Below, piece after piece: positions 52,836 through 60,719 of a DNA stretch of 64,000 nucleotides. The DNA is from an uncultured Vampirovibrio sp. GTDB lineage: Bacteria; Cyanobacteriota; Vampirovibrionia; Gastranaerophilales; Gastranaerophilaceae. The stretch is taken from contig CAJUAL010000004.1 of assembly GCA_910584405.1 (NCBI GenBank), positions 1 to 64,000 on the forward strand, written 5' to 3'. Numbering within the stretch: the first letter of the stretch is position 1; every line of letters begins with the position of its first letter. Under the pieces are notes generated by a model. It searched no databases. It was given only the letters and a program-made list of their open reading frames with translations, and was not told the origin of the DNA. A program made the position numbers and the translations under genes.

Positions 52836-53627
52836 ATGACAAAAAGATTCGGTTTTACTTTGGCTGAGGTATTGATTACTTTAGGTATCATTGGTGTTGT
52901 AGCAGCAATGACAATTCCTACATTGATTGCGAACACAAACGGAGCTAAGTTCAGATCACAATTTAAGAAAACAATTTCAACATTGAACCAAGCAGGTTTG
53001 ATGTCACAAGCACAATATGACTTTGACTATGCAGGTACATCTGCTGCTTGTACAGCATCAAAAGGTGCAGAAGACCATCCTGAATCTGTAATGACATTTT
53101 GTGCAGTTTTAAACGGTACATTAACAGGTCAAACCTATTATGAAAGTTTAGACAAAATTTATCGCAGTAATAATGGTGCAAATGAATCTTATAAACTAAT
53201 AAAAGCTTATACAATTGATGGTGCAACTGATGGTGCAACTCCTACAGGTTATCATGCATATACTTTAGCTGACGGTTCTATTGTTGCGTTTAAATCTGAC
53301 GCTCATGGTTGTGAATTAGCTATAGGAAAGCAGTTAACTGACGGTATATTAGCATCAGCAACTCCGGATGGTGATGACGGTTCTAAAGGTACCGCAGCAG
53401 GTGGTCTTAACGGTTGTTTAGGTTTTATTGACGTAAACGGTGCAACATTACCAAATAAAGAGGTTTCTTGTTCTGACGGAAAAACTACAAGCAGAAAAGT
53501 CCAAGAACCTTGTGCTGTTAAAAATGATGCAAATCATATGACAGATGTATTCCCGATTGTATTCCACGATGCAACGGTTGAACCTGCTTCAAATGCAGCA
53601 AAATATGTTTTAACAACAAGTAAATAG
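52836..53627 (+). CDS. type IV prepilin, probably highly expressed (XRE-paired)
   Basis: 263 residues from ATG 52836 (AAAGGATTTTAAG). Leader MTKRFG, then FTLAEVLITLGIIGVVAAMT with Glu at mature position 5. It is less Cys-paired at the C-terminus than its relatives and has a modified core (GFIDVNGATLPNKEVSC). The perfect promoter and restricted codon choice (ACA, TTA, GCA, AAA) suggest an abundant product, so this may be the major pilin of the set; that is inference. A terminator follows. Confidence 0.85.
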   Translation: MTKRFGFTLAEVLITLGIIGVVAAMTIPTLIANTNGAKFRSQFKKTISTLNQAGLMSQAQYDFDYAGTSAACTASKGAEDHPESVMTFCAVLNGTLTGQTYYESLDKIYRSNNGANESYKLIKAYTIDGATDGATPTGYHAYTLADGSIVAFKSDAHGCELAIGKQLTDGILASATPDGDDGSKGTAAGGLNGCLGFIDVNGATLPNKEVSCSDGKTTSRKVQEPCAVKNDANHMTDVFPIVFHDATVEPASNAAKYVLTTSK

Positions 53628-53709
53628 TCCTCGCCGTTCTCAAGGGCGGGATTACAATAGTCTTAATACATCAGGTGATACCGAATCACTTGATACGCTT
53701 TACATTATC

Positions 53710-53742
53710 GAGCGCGAAATTCACCTTTCGCGCTCTTGCTTT
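53710..53742 (+). terminator. terminator after the prepilin at 52836
   Basis: GAGCGCGAAA, loop TTCACC, TTTCGCGCTC, then TTGCTTT. Confidence 0.8.
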
Positions 53743-53760
53743 ACCAGTTTTCTGACCAAT

Positions 53761-53796
53761 AAAAAATGCGATAAGTATAAAACTTACCGCATTTTT
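53761..53796 (-). terminator. terminator after rpsT
   Basis: AAAATGCG-TAAGT pairs with ACTTA-CGCATTTT around a five-base loop with one mismatch; T runs on both strands. Confidence 0.7.
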
Positions 53797-53814
53797 ATTT
53801 TAAAAAAGTTTCAA

Positions 53815-54087
53815 TTAAGCGTTAGCTGACACTTTTTTGATAGCAAGAACTAATCTTGATTTTTTTCTTGCAGCTGTATTTTTGTGTAAGATACCTTTAA
53901 CAACAGCTTTATCACAAAGTTGGTATACTTTTGAAATTGCTGAGTTTAAAGCTTCTTTATCTTCACCTGATGCTAATTCTAATGCTTTTTTAACAGCAGT
54001 TTTGATTGAAGATTTGAAAGCAACGTTTCTTACTCTGTTTGCTTCAGCGATTAACACTCTTTTTTTAGCAGATTTAATATTTGCCAT
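53815..54087 (-). CDS. rpsT: 30S ribosomal protein S20
   Basis: 90 residues starting MANIKSAKKRVLIAEANRVR, with the S20 pattern FKSSIKTAVKKALELA, VYQLCDKAVVKGILHKNTAA and RKKSRLVLAIKK. Helical, Lys/Arg-rich, normal length. AAAGGTAAATT precedes the ATG. Single gene. Confidence 0.95.
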   Translation of the reverse strand: MANIKSAKKRVLIAEANRVRNVAFKSSIKTAVKKALELASGEDKEALNSAISKVYQLCDKAVVKGILHKNTAARKKSRLVLAIKKVSANA

Positions 54088-54245
54088 AATTGAATTTACC
54101 TTTCATTTTACTTTGTGCAATTAATGACTTTGCACGTACTCTACGAGGATGTGAGTACTTTTATTAAACCCGAAAGAAAATTTTTTTGCAAGTTATATTG
54201 CAAATGTTTAAAAATTTTAATATAATGAGGAAAAAGGAGAGAAGG

Positions 54246-55036
54246 ATGAAAAAAGATATTAAAATGCCTAAAATTCAACAAGGGCTTCAAATTTCGGGGG
54301 GGGTAACTTTTACGGCTTAGTGCGTAGCGCTTTCACCCTTGCAGAAGTTTTAATTACCCTTGGCATAATCGGAGTCGTTGCAGCTATGACTATTCCAAAT
54401 CTAACGGCTGCTTGGCAAAAACGACAAACTGTAGTCGGTTTAAAAAAAGTTTATGCTCAATTACAAAATATGGTTAAGTTATCTGAAATTGATAACGGTT
54501 CAATGGATGGCTGGGAATTCCCGGATGGAGATCCTGATAAAGAAACCGAATTTCTTAAAAAATATTATTTACCTTACTTATCAGGAGCAACATTAACAAC
54601 TTATAATAAATTAAGGCCGCTAATAAGAGCTCAATTTCAACAACAAGGTGCAGCTCAATTAGGAAAAATATATAAAAACCCTATTATTTTAAAAAACGGT
54701 ACAATTTTATCAATATTTACACATGATACGGGGTATGTCTGGCTGTTTGCGGATTTGAACGGTGTAAGCGGTCCTAATCGTGTTGGCAGGGATATTTTTG
54801 TATTTCAAGGAAGGCAAACAAGACCTGACGGAAGGGTCGAAATAGATTTTTGGGGTGGAAATGCTTCATCTCGCGAAGTTTTAATGGCGGATAAGGTGTC
54901 AGAAGATGACGGGGGTGTGAATAGAAGTGGTTACGCCTGTTCGAAAGATAATACTCACGGTTTTTATGCCCGTTGGTATTGCGGAGCTTTGATAAGAAAA
55001 GACGGTTGGGAAATCAGAAAAGATTATCCTTGGTAG
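54246..55036 (+). CDS. prepilin C, frame interrupted at a G8 tract (phase-variable or frameshifted)
   Basis: AAAAAGGAGAGAAGG precedes ATG 54246. As sequenced the frame makes a 24-residue peptide ending LQISGGVTFTA at TAG 54318. One extra G gives a 29-residue leader ending RSA, then FTLAEVLITLGIIGVVAAMT, and 263 residues in total. Family core DLNGVSGPNRVGRDIFVF; C-terminus WYCGALIRKDGWEIRKDYPW. A GTG at 54320 could in principle start the pilin frame but has no ribosome binding site. The leader is nearly identical to that of prepilin B, 15 kb away, while the bodies differ widely. Confidence 0.75.
54296..54303 (+). repeat. G8 homopolymer tract, copy C
   Basis: CAAATTTC-G8-TAACTTTTACGG. Eight G, as in copies A and B. 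Confidence 0.85.
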
Positions 55037-55062
55037 TTTTTTAAGTTTTATTGCTATCGGGT

Positions 55063-55090
55063 TTGCATGTTGCCATGTTTGAAGTAAAAT
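55063..55090 (+). promoter_or_regulatory. candidate promoter for rpsB-tsf
   Basis: TTGCAT at 55063-55068, 16-base spacer, TAAAAT at 55085-55090. The predicted transcript would start just at the folded leader described next. Confidence 0.5.
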
Positions 55091-55096
55091 ATTATT

Positions 55097-55157
55097 GGTT
55101 ACGCCAGCCGGATAGGTTTTGCCCTAGTTTTGCAGATGCAAAATGCGGCTCTTAACC
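55097..55157 (+). ncRNA. structured rpsB mRNA leader (candidate S2 autoregulatory element)
   Basis: Nested pairings form a closed multi-helix structure: GGTTA 55097-55101 with TAACC 55153-55157; AGCCG 55106-55110 with CGGCT 55146-55150. Enclosed are two hairpins, TAGG/CCTA (55113-55126) and TTTTGC-AGAT-GCAAAA (55128-55143). It lies 35 bases before the rpsB start. Ribosomal protein S2 is known to regulate its own leader in enterobacteria; applying that here is inference. Confidence 0.5.
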
Positions 55158-55192
55158 CGTAGTACAATACATTAAAACAAAGGAGAAAACCG

Positions 55193-55948
55193 ATGCCAAC
55201 AGCATCTATGATTGAACTTTTAGAAGCAGGTGTACACTTCGGACACCAAACACAAAGATGGAACCCTAAAATGAAACCGTATATTTACGGTGCAAGAAAC
55301 GGTATCTATGTTATTGATTTAAGAAAAACAACCGATTTATTAGATGAAGCTTACAATCTTGTTAGAGATTATGCTGCAAAAGGAAGAAATGTTCTTTTTG
55401 TAGGTACTAAAAAACAAGCTGCTGAAGTTGTAGCTGAAGAAGCTGTTCGTTCAGGCGCTTACTACATCAACAGAAGATGGTTAGGCGGTATGTTAACTAA
55501 CTTTGAAACTATCAGAGGAAGAGTTAACAAATTGAAAGAATTAGAAGAATTCATCAACAACGGTTATGTTGATAAACTTCCTAAAAAAGAAGTTGCTCAA
55601 CTTAACAGACAACTTTCTAAATTGTCTAAAACTTTAGGCGGTATTAAAGATATGCGCGGTCTTCCTGACTTAATCTTCATCGTTGACCAAGCTAAAGAAG
55701 AAATCGCTATTAAAGAAGCTAATAAATTAGGTATTCCTGTTATTTGTTTAGCTGATACAAACGCAAATCCTGACGGCATTGACCACATTATCCCTGGTAA
55801 TGACGATGCTATCAGATCTATTAAGTTAATTACTTCAAAACTTGCTGATGCAGTTTTAGAAGGTAAACAACTTAGAGAAAACAAAGCAAATGAAGCTAAG
55901 AAAATTGAAAAAATCTCAGCTGAAGATGCAGGCGTTACTGAAGCATAA
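55193..55948 (+). CDS. rpsB: 30S ribosomal protein S2
   Basis: 251 residues. S2 signature segments: LLEAGVHFGHQTQRWNPKMK, YIYGARNGIYVIDLRKTTDL, RRWLGGMLTNFETIRGRV, PDLIFIVDQAKEEIAIKEAN and GIPVICLADTNANPDGIDHI. An AAAGGAGAAAACCG ribosome binding site precedes the ATG. Followed by tsf, the conserved bacterial order. Confidence 0.97.
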   Translation: MPTASMIELLEAGVHFGHQTQRWNPKMKPYIYGARNGIYVIDLRKTTDLLDEAYNLVRDYAAKGRNVLFVGTKKQAAEVVAEEAVRSGAYYINRRWLGGMLTNFETIRGRVNKLKELEEFINNGYVDKLPKKEVAQLNRQLSKLSKTLGGIKDMRGLPDLIFIVDQAKEEIAIKEANKLGIPVICLADTNANPDGIDHIIPGNDDAIRSIKLITSKLADAVLEGKQLRENKANEAKKIEKISAEDAGVTEA

Positions 55949-55969
55949 GCGATTAAGTTACTAAGTATC

Positions 55970-56003
55970 TGAGGCACTAAGCAAATTTTTACTTAGTGCC
56001 TCA
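55970..56003 (+). terminator. intercistronic hairpin between rpsB and tsf
   Basis: TGAGGCACTAAG, ten-base loop, CTTAGTGCCTCA: 12 perfect pairs with no T run after. It may be a processing site or partial attenuator that sets the S2 to EF-Ts ratio. Confidence 0.5.
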
Positions 56004-56030
56004 GGCATATAAATAAAGGAGAAAGTATAA

Positions 56031-56894
56031 ATGAATATTACAGCACAAATGGTAAAAGAACTTCGTGATAAAACCGGTGCAGGTATGATGGATGCTAAAA
56101 AAGCATTGGTTGAAACTGACGGAGATATGGAAAAAGCTCAAGAAATCCTTCGCCAAAAAGGTATTGCTTCTGCTGAAAAGAAAATGGGCAGAATTGCAGC
56201 TGAAGGTAGAGTTGATTCTTTCGTTTCAGATTCTTGCGGAGCTTTAATCGAAGTTAACTGTGAAACAGATTTCGTTGCTAAAAACGATGATTTCAAAGCT
56301 TTAACAGCTAATATGGCAAAACACGTTGCTGAATTAAATCCTGAAAACGTAGAAGCATTCTTAGCTTCAACTTGCCCTGAATGCGGTAAAGTTATTGAAG
56401 ATGCTTTGAAAGAAAAAATTGCTTCTATCGGTGAAAAAATTACTGTAAGAAGATTCGTAAGATACGAAGGAGCTACAGCTTCTTATATTCACAACGGTAA
56501 AATCGGTGTATTGTTAAGTGCAGATAAAAATGATGCTGAATTATTAAATGACATCTGCTTACACATCGCATCATCAGCTCCTCAATTCGTTTCAAGAGAA
56601 GAAATTCCTCAAGCTGTTATTGATGAAGAAACAAGAATTGAAATGGGTAAAGAAGATTTACAGAAAAAACCTGAAGCAATCAGAGGTAAAATTGTTGAAG
56701 GTCGTGTAAATAAATTAATGGCTGAAAGATGCTTATTAGAACAACCTTTCGTAAAAGATCCAAACCAAACAATTGCTCAATTGATTGAAGGTAAATTGAC
56801 TATCAAAGCTTTCACAAGATATGAATTAGGTGAAGGTCTTGAAAAACGTCAAGATAACTTTGCAGAAGAAGTTATGGCTCAAATGAAAGGCTAA
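56031..56894 (+). CDS. tsf: elongation factor Ts
   Basis: 287 residues. Guanine-nucleotide exchange factor for EF-Tu. N-terminal UBA-like domain with VKELRDKTGAGMMDAKKALV, then KGIASAEKKMGRIAAEGRV, and the core CETDFVAKNDDFKAL. Two dimerisation-type repeats follow. Full length. A terminator closes the operon. Confidence 0.96.
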   Translation: MNITAQMVKELRDKTGAGMMDAKKALVETDGDMEKAQEILRQKGIASAEKKMGRIAAEGRVDSFVSDSCGALIEVNCETDFVAKNDDFKALTANMAKHVAELNPENVEAFLASTCPECGKVIEDALKEKIASIGEKITVRRFVRYEGATASYIHNGKIGVLLSADKNDAELLNDICLHIASSAPQFVSREEIPQAVIDEETRIEMGKEDLQKKPEAIRGKIVEGRVNKLMAERCLLEQPFVKDPNQTIAQLIEGKLTIKAFTRYELGEGLEKRQDNFAEEVMAQMKG

Positions 56895-56912
56895 TAATTT
56901 TTAAATGTATAA

Positions 56913-56946
56913 AAAAGCGGCGCCAAGTTTACTTGGCGCCGCTTTT
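56913..56946. terminator. bidirectional terminator after tsf
   Basis: AAAAGCGGCGCCAAG, loop TTTA, then the perfect complement ending CCGCTTTT. Confidence 0.85.
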
Positions 56947-56951
56947 CTTAT

Positions 56952-57458
56952 TTAAATCTTAATTGAAAACCCGACATTAACACTTGTTGTGTTTTTATTG
57001 ATTTTGGTTAAGTCATATCCTTGAACTTCTACAAATACGTTACCATCTCCAAAATCGTATAGTAATCCCGCAAAACATCCTATATTATTTGTAACATCTC
57101 CTGTGTTGCAGTTAACTTTTGAAGCGGCATAAGGTGTTGCGTAGGCTTTTGCATTATCCCCAAGCGGAATATTTATTGTACAAGGCTGTACTCTGAATTG
57201 AACTGATTGTGAGTCTTCTCCGACATTTCCTCTTATTCTGAATCCGCCGGAAAACGGATTGTTGCCATATGACATAGAACCTTTTACGTCAAAAATTCCG
57301 CTTGCCGGTTTTCCGTCAAACGTCATTCCTAAACCTGCGTAAGCACCAAGGCTGCCGTTGCCAACTTTGTAGCTGTTATCAACGCCTACTGTTGTAAAAT
57401 TTGTTCCGTCAAGTTGTATAAATGTTGAACCTGATACTTTTGTTATCGGTGTTGGCAT
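56952..57458 (-). CDS. beta-rich hypothetical protein
   Basis: 168 residues from ATG 57458 (AAGGGGAAATTT upstream). Alternating short strands and Gly/Asn turns (LGAYAGLGMTFDGKPASGIF, NPFSGGFRIRGNVGEDSQSV, GNVFVEVQGYDLTKINKNTT) ending VNVGFSIKI, as in beta-barrel or jelly-roll proteins. No signal peptide, so an outer-membrane barrel is doubtful. The 5' region (TTTATATATATAGAGGATATA before the binding site, in two pieces) resembles that of the calpain-like gene at 24506. Confidence 0.6.
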   Translation of the reverse strand: MPTPITKVSGSTFIQLDGTNFTTVGVDNSYKVGNGSLGAYAGLGMTFDGKPASGIFDVKGSMSYGNNPFSGGFRIRGNVGEDSQSVQFRVQPCTINIPLGDNAKAYATPYAASKVNCNTGDVTNNIGCFAGLLYDFGDGNVFVEVQGYDLTKINKNTTSVNVGFSIKI

Positions 57459-57604
57459 AAATTTCCCCTTTTTATATCCTCTATATATATAAAGTATTTT
57501 TGTGAGGAAAAATTGCATAAATAAAATAGGTAAAGTTACAATTTGTAACTTTACCTGATTTATGTTTTTTAGAAAATTTTGTCATTCTAACTGATGCCCT
57601 AAGC

Positions 57605-57701
57605 GTCATCCTGAACTTGATTCAGGATCTATCAATGCAAATATTTACCCCTTACGGGAAGAATCAACATTGACAGATTCCGTGTCGCGGCACGGAATGA
57701 C
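57605..57701. repeat. dispersed palindromic repeat, complete copy
   Basis: 97 bases: left arm GTCATCCTGAACTTGATTCA to TCTATCAATG, middle hairpin CCCTTACGGG, right arm CATTGACAGATTCCGTGTC to CACGGAATGAC. It lies just downstream of the M49-like gene stop. A partial GTCATTCTAACTGATG precedes it at 57581. Confidence 0.8.
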
Positions 57702-57723
57702 GAAAACATCTGTTATTTATCCT

Positions 57724-59451
57724 TTATTCTCCAAGCAGTTTATCTGCAAGTTCTGTTTCAAGTGTACCGTTCAGGGCTTTTGAAACTTTTTGAAGTTTCT
57801 TTGCGATAATTTCCATATTATCTGTCCAAACAAAGTTATCAAGAACGTATTGCTCTGCCTTATTGAAATCTCCGTCGATTTGGATTCGGATAATTTCTGA
57901 TAGCATTTTTTGAGCTATTGGTACAACTTTATCGATATTTACGTGAATTTTACCGTCTTTTGTAATATCGTATGCACCGCGTTCTGAGAAGTATTTGTTC
58001 TGCATAACCGTACGTACTCGGTGAGCTTGAGATAGCGTCGGTTTTGATTTTAAGAAGTTATCAGCAATTGTTGTTACAATAATTTGTAATCTTTGTTCAG
58101 GAGTGTACATTCCTACATCTGTTAACAGGTCAACAAATGCTAATGCGCCCATATCGGCTTTGTTTTCTTCTATGATATTTCTGTATTTACCCAGTTTTTC
58201 GCTTCCTTCTTTTGGTCCGAGTGAGTGAGCGTTTTCGTGCCCGATTGTGAACCAGTGGTCGGCTTCATCAAGATAATATTGGTGCTGTTCTTTATCTAAG
58301 ATTGCATCAAGTCTTTCTTGTAATTTCTTTTTATCACTTATAAATCTTATTTGTCTGTGGTAAACATTACGTCTTCCGCCGCCGATTGTAAGTGATAGTT
58401 TATCGGAATTAGGGAGGTTTTCGGCTAAGGTTATTCCGCCTCTGTATTCTCCGACATCACCAGATGCCATAACCATATCAACGTCAACCATTGTTTGTTC
58501 GCTGTCGGCTTCTGCGGAGATTGTTTGGACGTATTCTCTGTTATATGGCATATTTTCGGCAAGTAAAGGCAGATATTTTTTTATTGCCATAAGTGCTTGT
58601 GTGCCTTCTTTATTTATAATCCCGACTCTTCCGCCTAAAAAGTCTTTTGGTATCGGTGTAATTCCGTGTTCTTTTAACAAGTTTGAAAGTTCTTCGTTTT
58701 CAACAATTGTACCTGTCATTTCATCTTCGTAATTTTCACGGGTTATGGTAAATTCAAGCGGTGTATCTTGAAGTGTTGCCCATTTTTTATCGGCAAAAGC
58801 GTCAAGCATAGGGTCTGCTGTTCTTAGGGCTTTTGCTTGAAGAATCAGGTATTCGTTAAAGTCGGTATTTGTTGAAAATTTTGCGGCAAGTTCAAGTTCA
58901 TCAGCCATTTTGGCAAAATCTTCCTGAAAATAATCTATATAATCTATTCCTGCTAAGTCTTCCGCTGCTCTTACAACAACGGAACGCTGGGTTAAAATAG
59001 CTTTAACCTCATCAACTTTGCCTTCTTTTATCATTCTGATTAAAACTTTATGAAACTCTTCTTTTGATAAATCTTCAGGATAAACTCCTTTTCCCGGTTT
59101 TTCTTCAATATCTTTAATTAGTCTTATAGGATTTGACATTGTATCAATTGCATTGATACCTTTTTGCGCATCAAATAAAATTTTTGTAAGTTCAGCTTGT
59201 TTGTTTCCTTTTTTAATCTCTTCTTCCAAAAACTTTTTAACTGGGAGGTTATGTTTACAATCAAGCTGCATATTTATTTTTTCTAAAATCGCTGCGGCTT
59301 TTACAAGGTGTTTTAGTGCTAATTGATCTCCTTCTTTTAGTGATAAATATTCGGGCGCGTCAGCTTTTAGAAATTTTTTAGTTATAAGATAATCTTTATG
59401 AGTTCTTTGTTTTAACTCGTCCATTGGCAGGTTTAATTCAAATGTTTCCAT
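57724..59451 (-). CDS. M49-like (dipeptidyl-peptidase III related) zinc peptidase
   Basis: 575 residues from ATG 59451 (AAGGAGAGC upstream). Zinc site FTIGHENAHSLG with H405-E406-x-x-H409, then IIEENKADMGALAFVD with E428-E429 and D433, the second motif of family M49. Classic DPP III has a one-residue-longer HExxxH; this protein has HExxH, as in the more distant M49-like bacterial group. No signal peptide, so a cytosolic peptidase of short peptides is expected. Flanked by dispersed repeats on both sides. Confidence 0.75.
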   Translation of the reverse strand: METFELNLPMDELKQRTHKDYLITKKFLKADAPEYLSLKEGDQLALKHLVKAAAILEKINMQLDCKHNLPVKKFLEEEIKKGNKQAELTKILFDAQKGINAIDTMSNPIRLIKDIEEKPGKGVYPEDLSKEEFHKVLIRMIKEGKVDEVKAILTQRSVVVRAAEDLAGIDYIDYFQEDFAKMADELELAAKFSTNTDFNEYLILQAKALRTADPMLDAFADKKWATLQDTPLEFTITRENYEDEMTGTIVENEELSNLLKEHGITPIPKDFLGGRVGIINKEGTQALMAIKKYLPLLAENMPYNREYVQTISAEADSEQTMVDVDMVMASGDVGEYRGGITLAENLPNSDKLSLTIGGGRRNVYHRQIRFISDKKKLQERLDAILDKEQHQYYLDEADHWFTIGHENAHSLGPKEGSEKLGKYRNIIEENKADMGALAFVDLLTDVGMYTPEQRLQIIVTTIADNFLKSKPTLSQAHRVRTVMQNKYFSERGAYDITKDGKIHVNIDKVVPIAQKMLSEIIRIQIDGDFNKAEQYVLDNFVWTDNMEIIAKKLQKVSKALNGTLETELADKLLGE

Positions 59452-59574
59452 TATCAAGCTCTCCTTTTGTTTTTTATATAAAGATTATATCATTTTTTAG
59501 GCTATTATTCAAATAATATATTGCAATCCATTAAAATTTTGATATAATGCTCTTCTTCTGTCAACAAATTTAAC

Positions 59575-59670
59575 GTCATTCCGGATTTGTTCCGGAATCT
59601 ATCCATGTTAATTAATTTCCCTTGCAAGATAAAACATACATTGATAGATTCTGACTTCCGTTAGAATGAC
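59575..59670. repeat. dispersed palindromic repeat, complete copy
   Basis: 96 bases: GTCATTCCGGATTTGTTCCG to TCTATCCATG, then CATTGATAGATTCTGACTTC to GTTAGAATGAC. The pilin remnant begins 12 bases further on. Confidence 0.75.
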
Positions 59671-59682
59671 TGGGGTAAAAAA

Positions 59683-59718
59683 GTAGCTTTTACACTGGCT
59701 GAAGTATTAATTGCCTGA
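59683..59718 (+). pseudogene. remnant of a prepilin N-terminus
   Basis: GTA GCT TTT ACA CTG GCT GAA and on, reading VAFTLAEVLIA then TGA. This is the prepilin cleavage motif and first turn of the assembly helix, cut off at once. There is no start codon or ribosome binding site. It directly follows a dispersed repeat copy. The rest of the gap 59719-59792 shows nothing recognisable. Confidence 0.6.
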
Positions 59719-59792
59719 AATGTTGAAAATCTGTTTTGGATGTTTAAATCCGCGAACAATTATAAAGAGTCAGAAGGTAAATTCTTCAGAGT

Positions 59793-60713
59793 TTAATGTA
59801 AAATGGTAGCTTTTATTGCTTCAATCATACCGGAAGGGTCTGCGATATTTTTGCCTGCAATATCAAAAGCTGTGCCATGTCCGGGGGAAGTTCTTATTAT
59901 ATCTAAACCTATTGTCATATTGACTGTTTTGTCGCCTGCGACTGTTTTTATCGGGATTAAGCCTTGGTCGTGGTAGTTTGCGATGTAGCAGTCATATTCA
60001 TCATTTGTATTTTGATAATAATGTTTTGCTGCTTTTACAAAAAGTGTATCCGCAGGAAGTGGCATTGTTATATTTATCCCTTCTGTTTGTAATTCTTTAA
60101 CCGCAGGGATAAGAATATCAATTTCTTCAGAACCTAAGATTCCGTCTTCGCCCGAATGCGGGTTAAATCCGCAAAGTGCAAATTTCGGGTTTTCTATATT
60201 AAATTGTGTGCGGAAAGTTTTTACGAGGTTTTTAACTTTTGTTTTGACAATTTCTTTGGTTAAATTGATTTCTTTTAGAGCGCAATGGCGTGTTAATAGA
60301 AGTACTCTAAAATTATTTGCAACAAAAAGCATTTCGGCAAGCTGATTGTCGTGAGCTAAAAAGTGTTGTAAAACTTCGGTTTGTCCGTTAAAAATGTGTC
60401 CTGCCAAATGTAGTGCATTTTTAGCAACCGGCGCTGTAACTATTGCTTTTGGACGGATTTCACAAACCTTTTTGAGCGATAAAAAAGAAAATTCACCCGC
60501 TTCTTTTGTAACCTCTCCTGCTTTAATTTCAGCATCATACGGAATTTCAATTATTTCGTAATCTTTATCCAGTTTTCCGTAATAATTTAGGATTTTTTTA
60601 TTTGAAATAAGCACAACTTTATCTTGCGGAAGATTAAGACATTTGAGTGCTTTTATCGTGATTTCGGCGCCTATACCGTTTGGATCGCCTGTTGTTATTG
60701 CAATTTTATCCAT
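59793..60713 (-). CDS. pdxA2: PdxA-family dehydrogenase, probably PdxA2 (4-phospho-D-threonate/erythronate)
   Basis: 306 residues. TTGDPNGIGAEI at the start, TAPVAKNAL, and the three metal-ligand His contexts LLTRHCALKEI, ANYHDQGLIPIK and SPGHGTAFDIAG. PdxA acts in vitamin B6 synthesis, but the gene sits six bases after a DUF1537 four-carbon acid sugar kinase. In known systems PdxA2 partners of that kinase oxidise 4-phospho-D-threonate or -erythronate to DHAP and CO2. Context therefore favours the catabolic role; dual use for B6 cannot be excluded, as no other pdx gene is seen. Confidence 0.8.
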   Translation of the reverse strand: MDKIAITTGDPNGIGAEITIKALKCLNLPQDKVVLISNKKILNYYGKLDKDYEIIEIPYDAEIKAGEVTKEAGEFSFLSLKKVCEIRPKAIVTAPVAKNALHLAGHIFNGQTEVLQHFLAHDNQLAEMLFVANNFRVLLLTRHCALKEINLTKEIVKTKVKNLVKTFRTQFNIENPKFALCGFNPHSGEDGILGSEEIDILIPAVKELQTEGINITMPLPADTLFVKAAKHYYQNTNDEYDCYIANYHDQGLIPIKTVAGDKTVNMTIGLDIIRTSPGHGTAFDIAGKNIADPSGMIEAIKATILH

Positions 60714-60719
60714 AAGAAT

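Noticed and set aside
54320..54340. GTG 54320 as the real start of prepilin C
   Set aside because: No ribosome binding site at this point, and the matching locus B has no start codon at all in the pilin frame, so a common explanation through the G8 tract is better.
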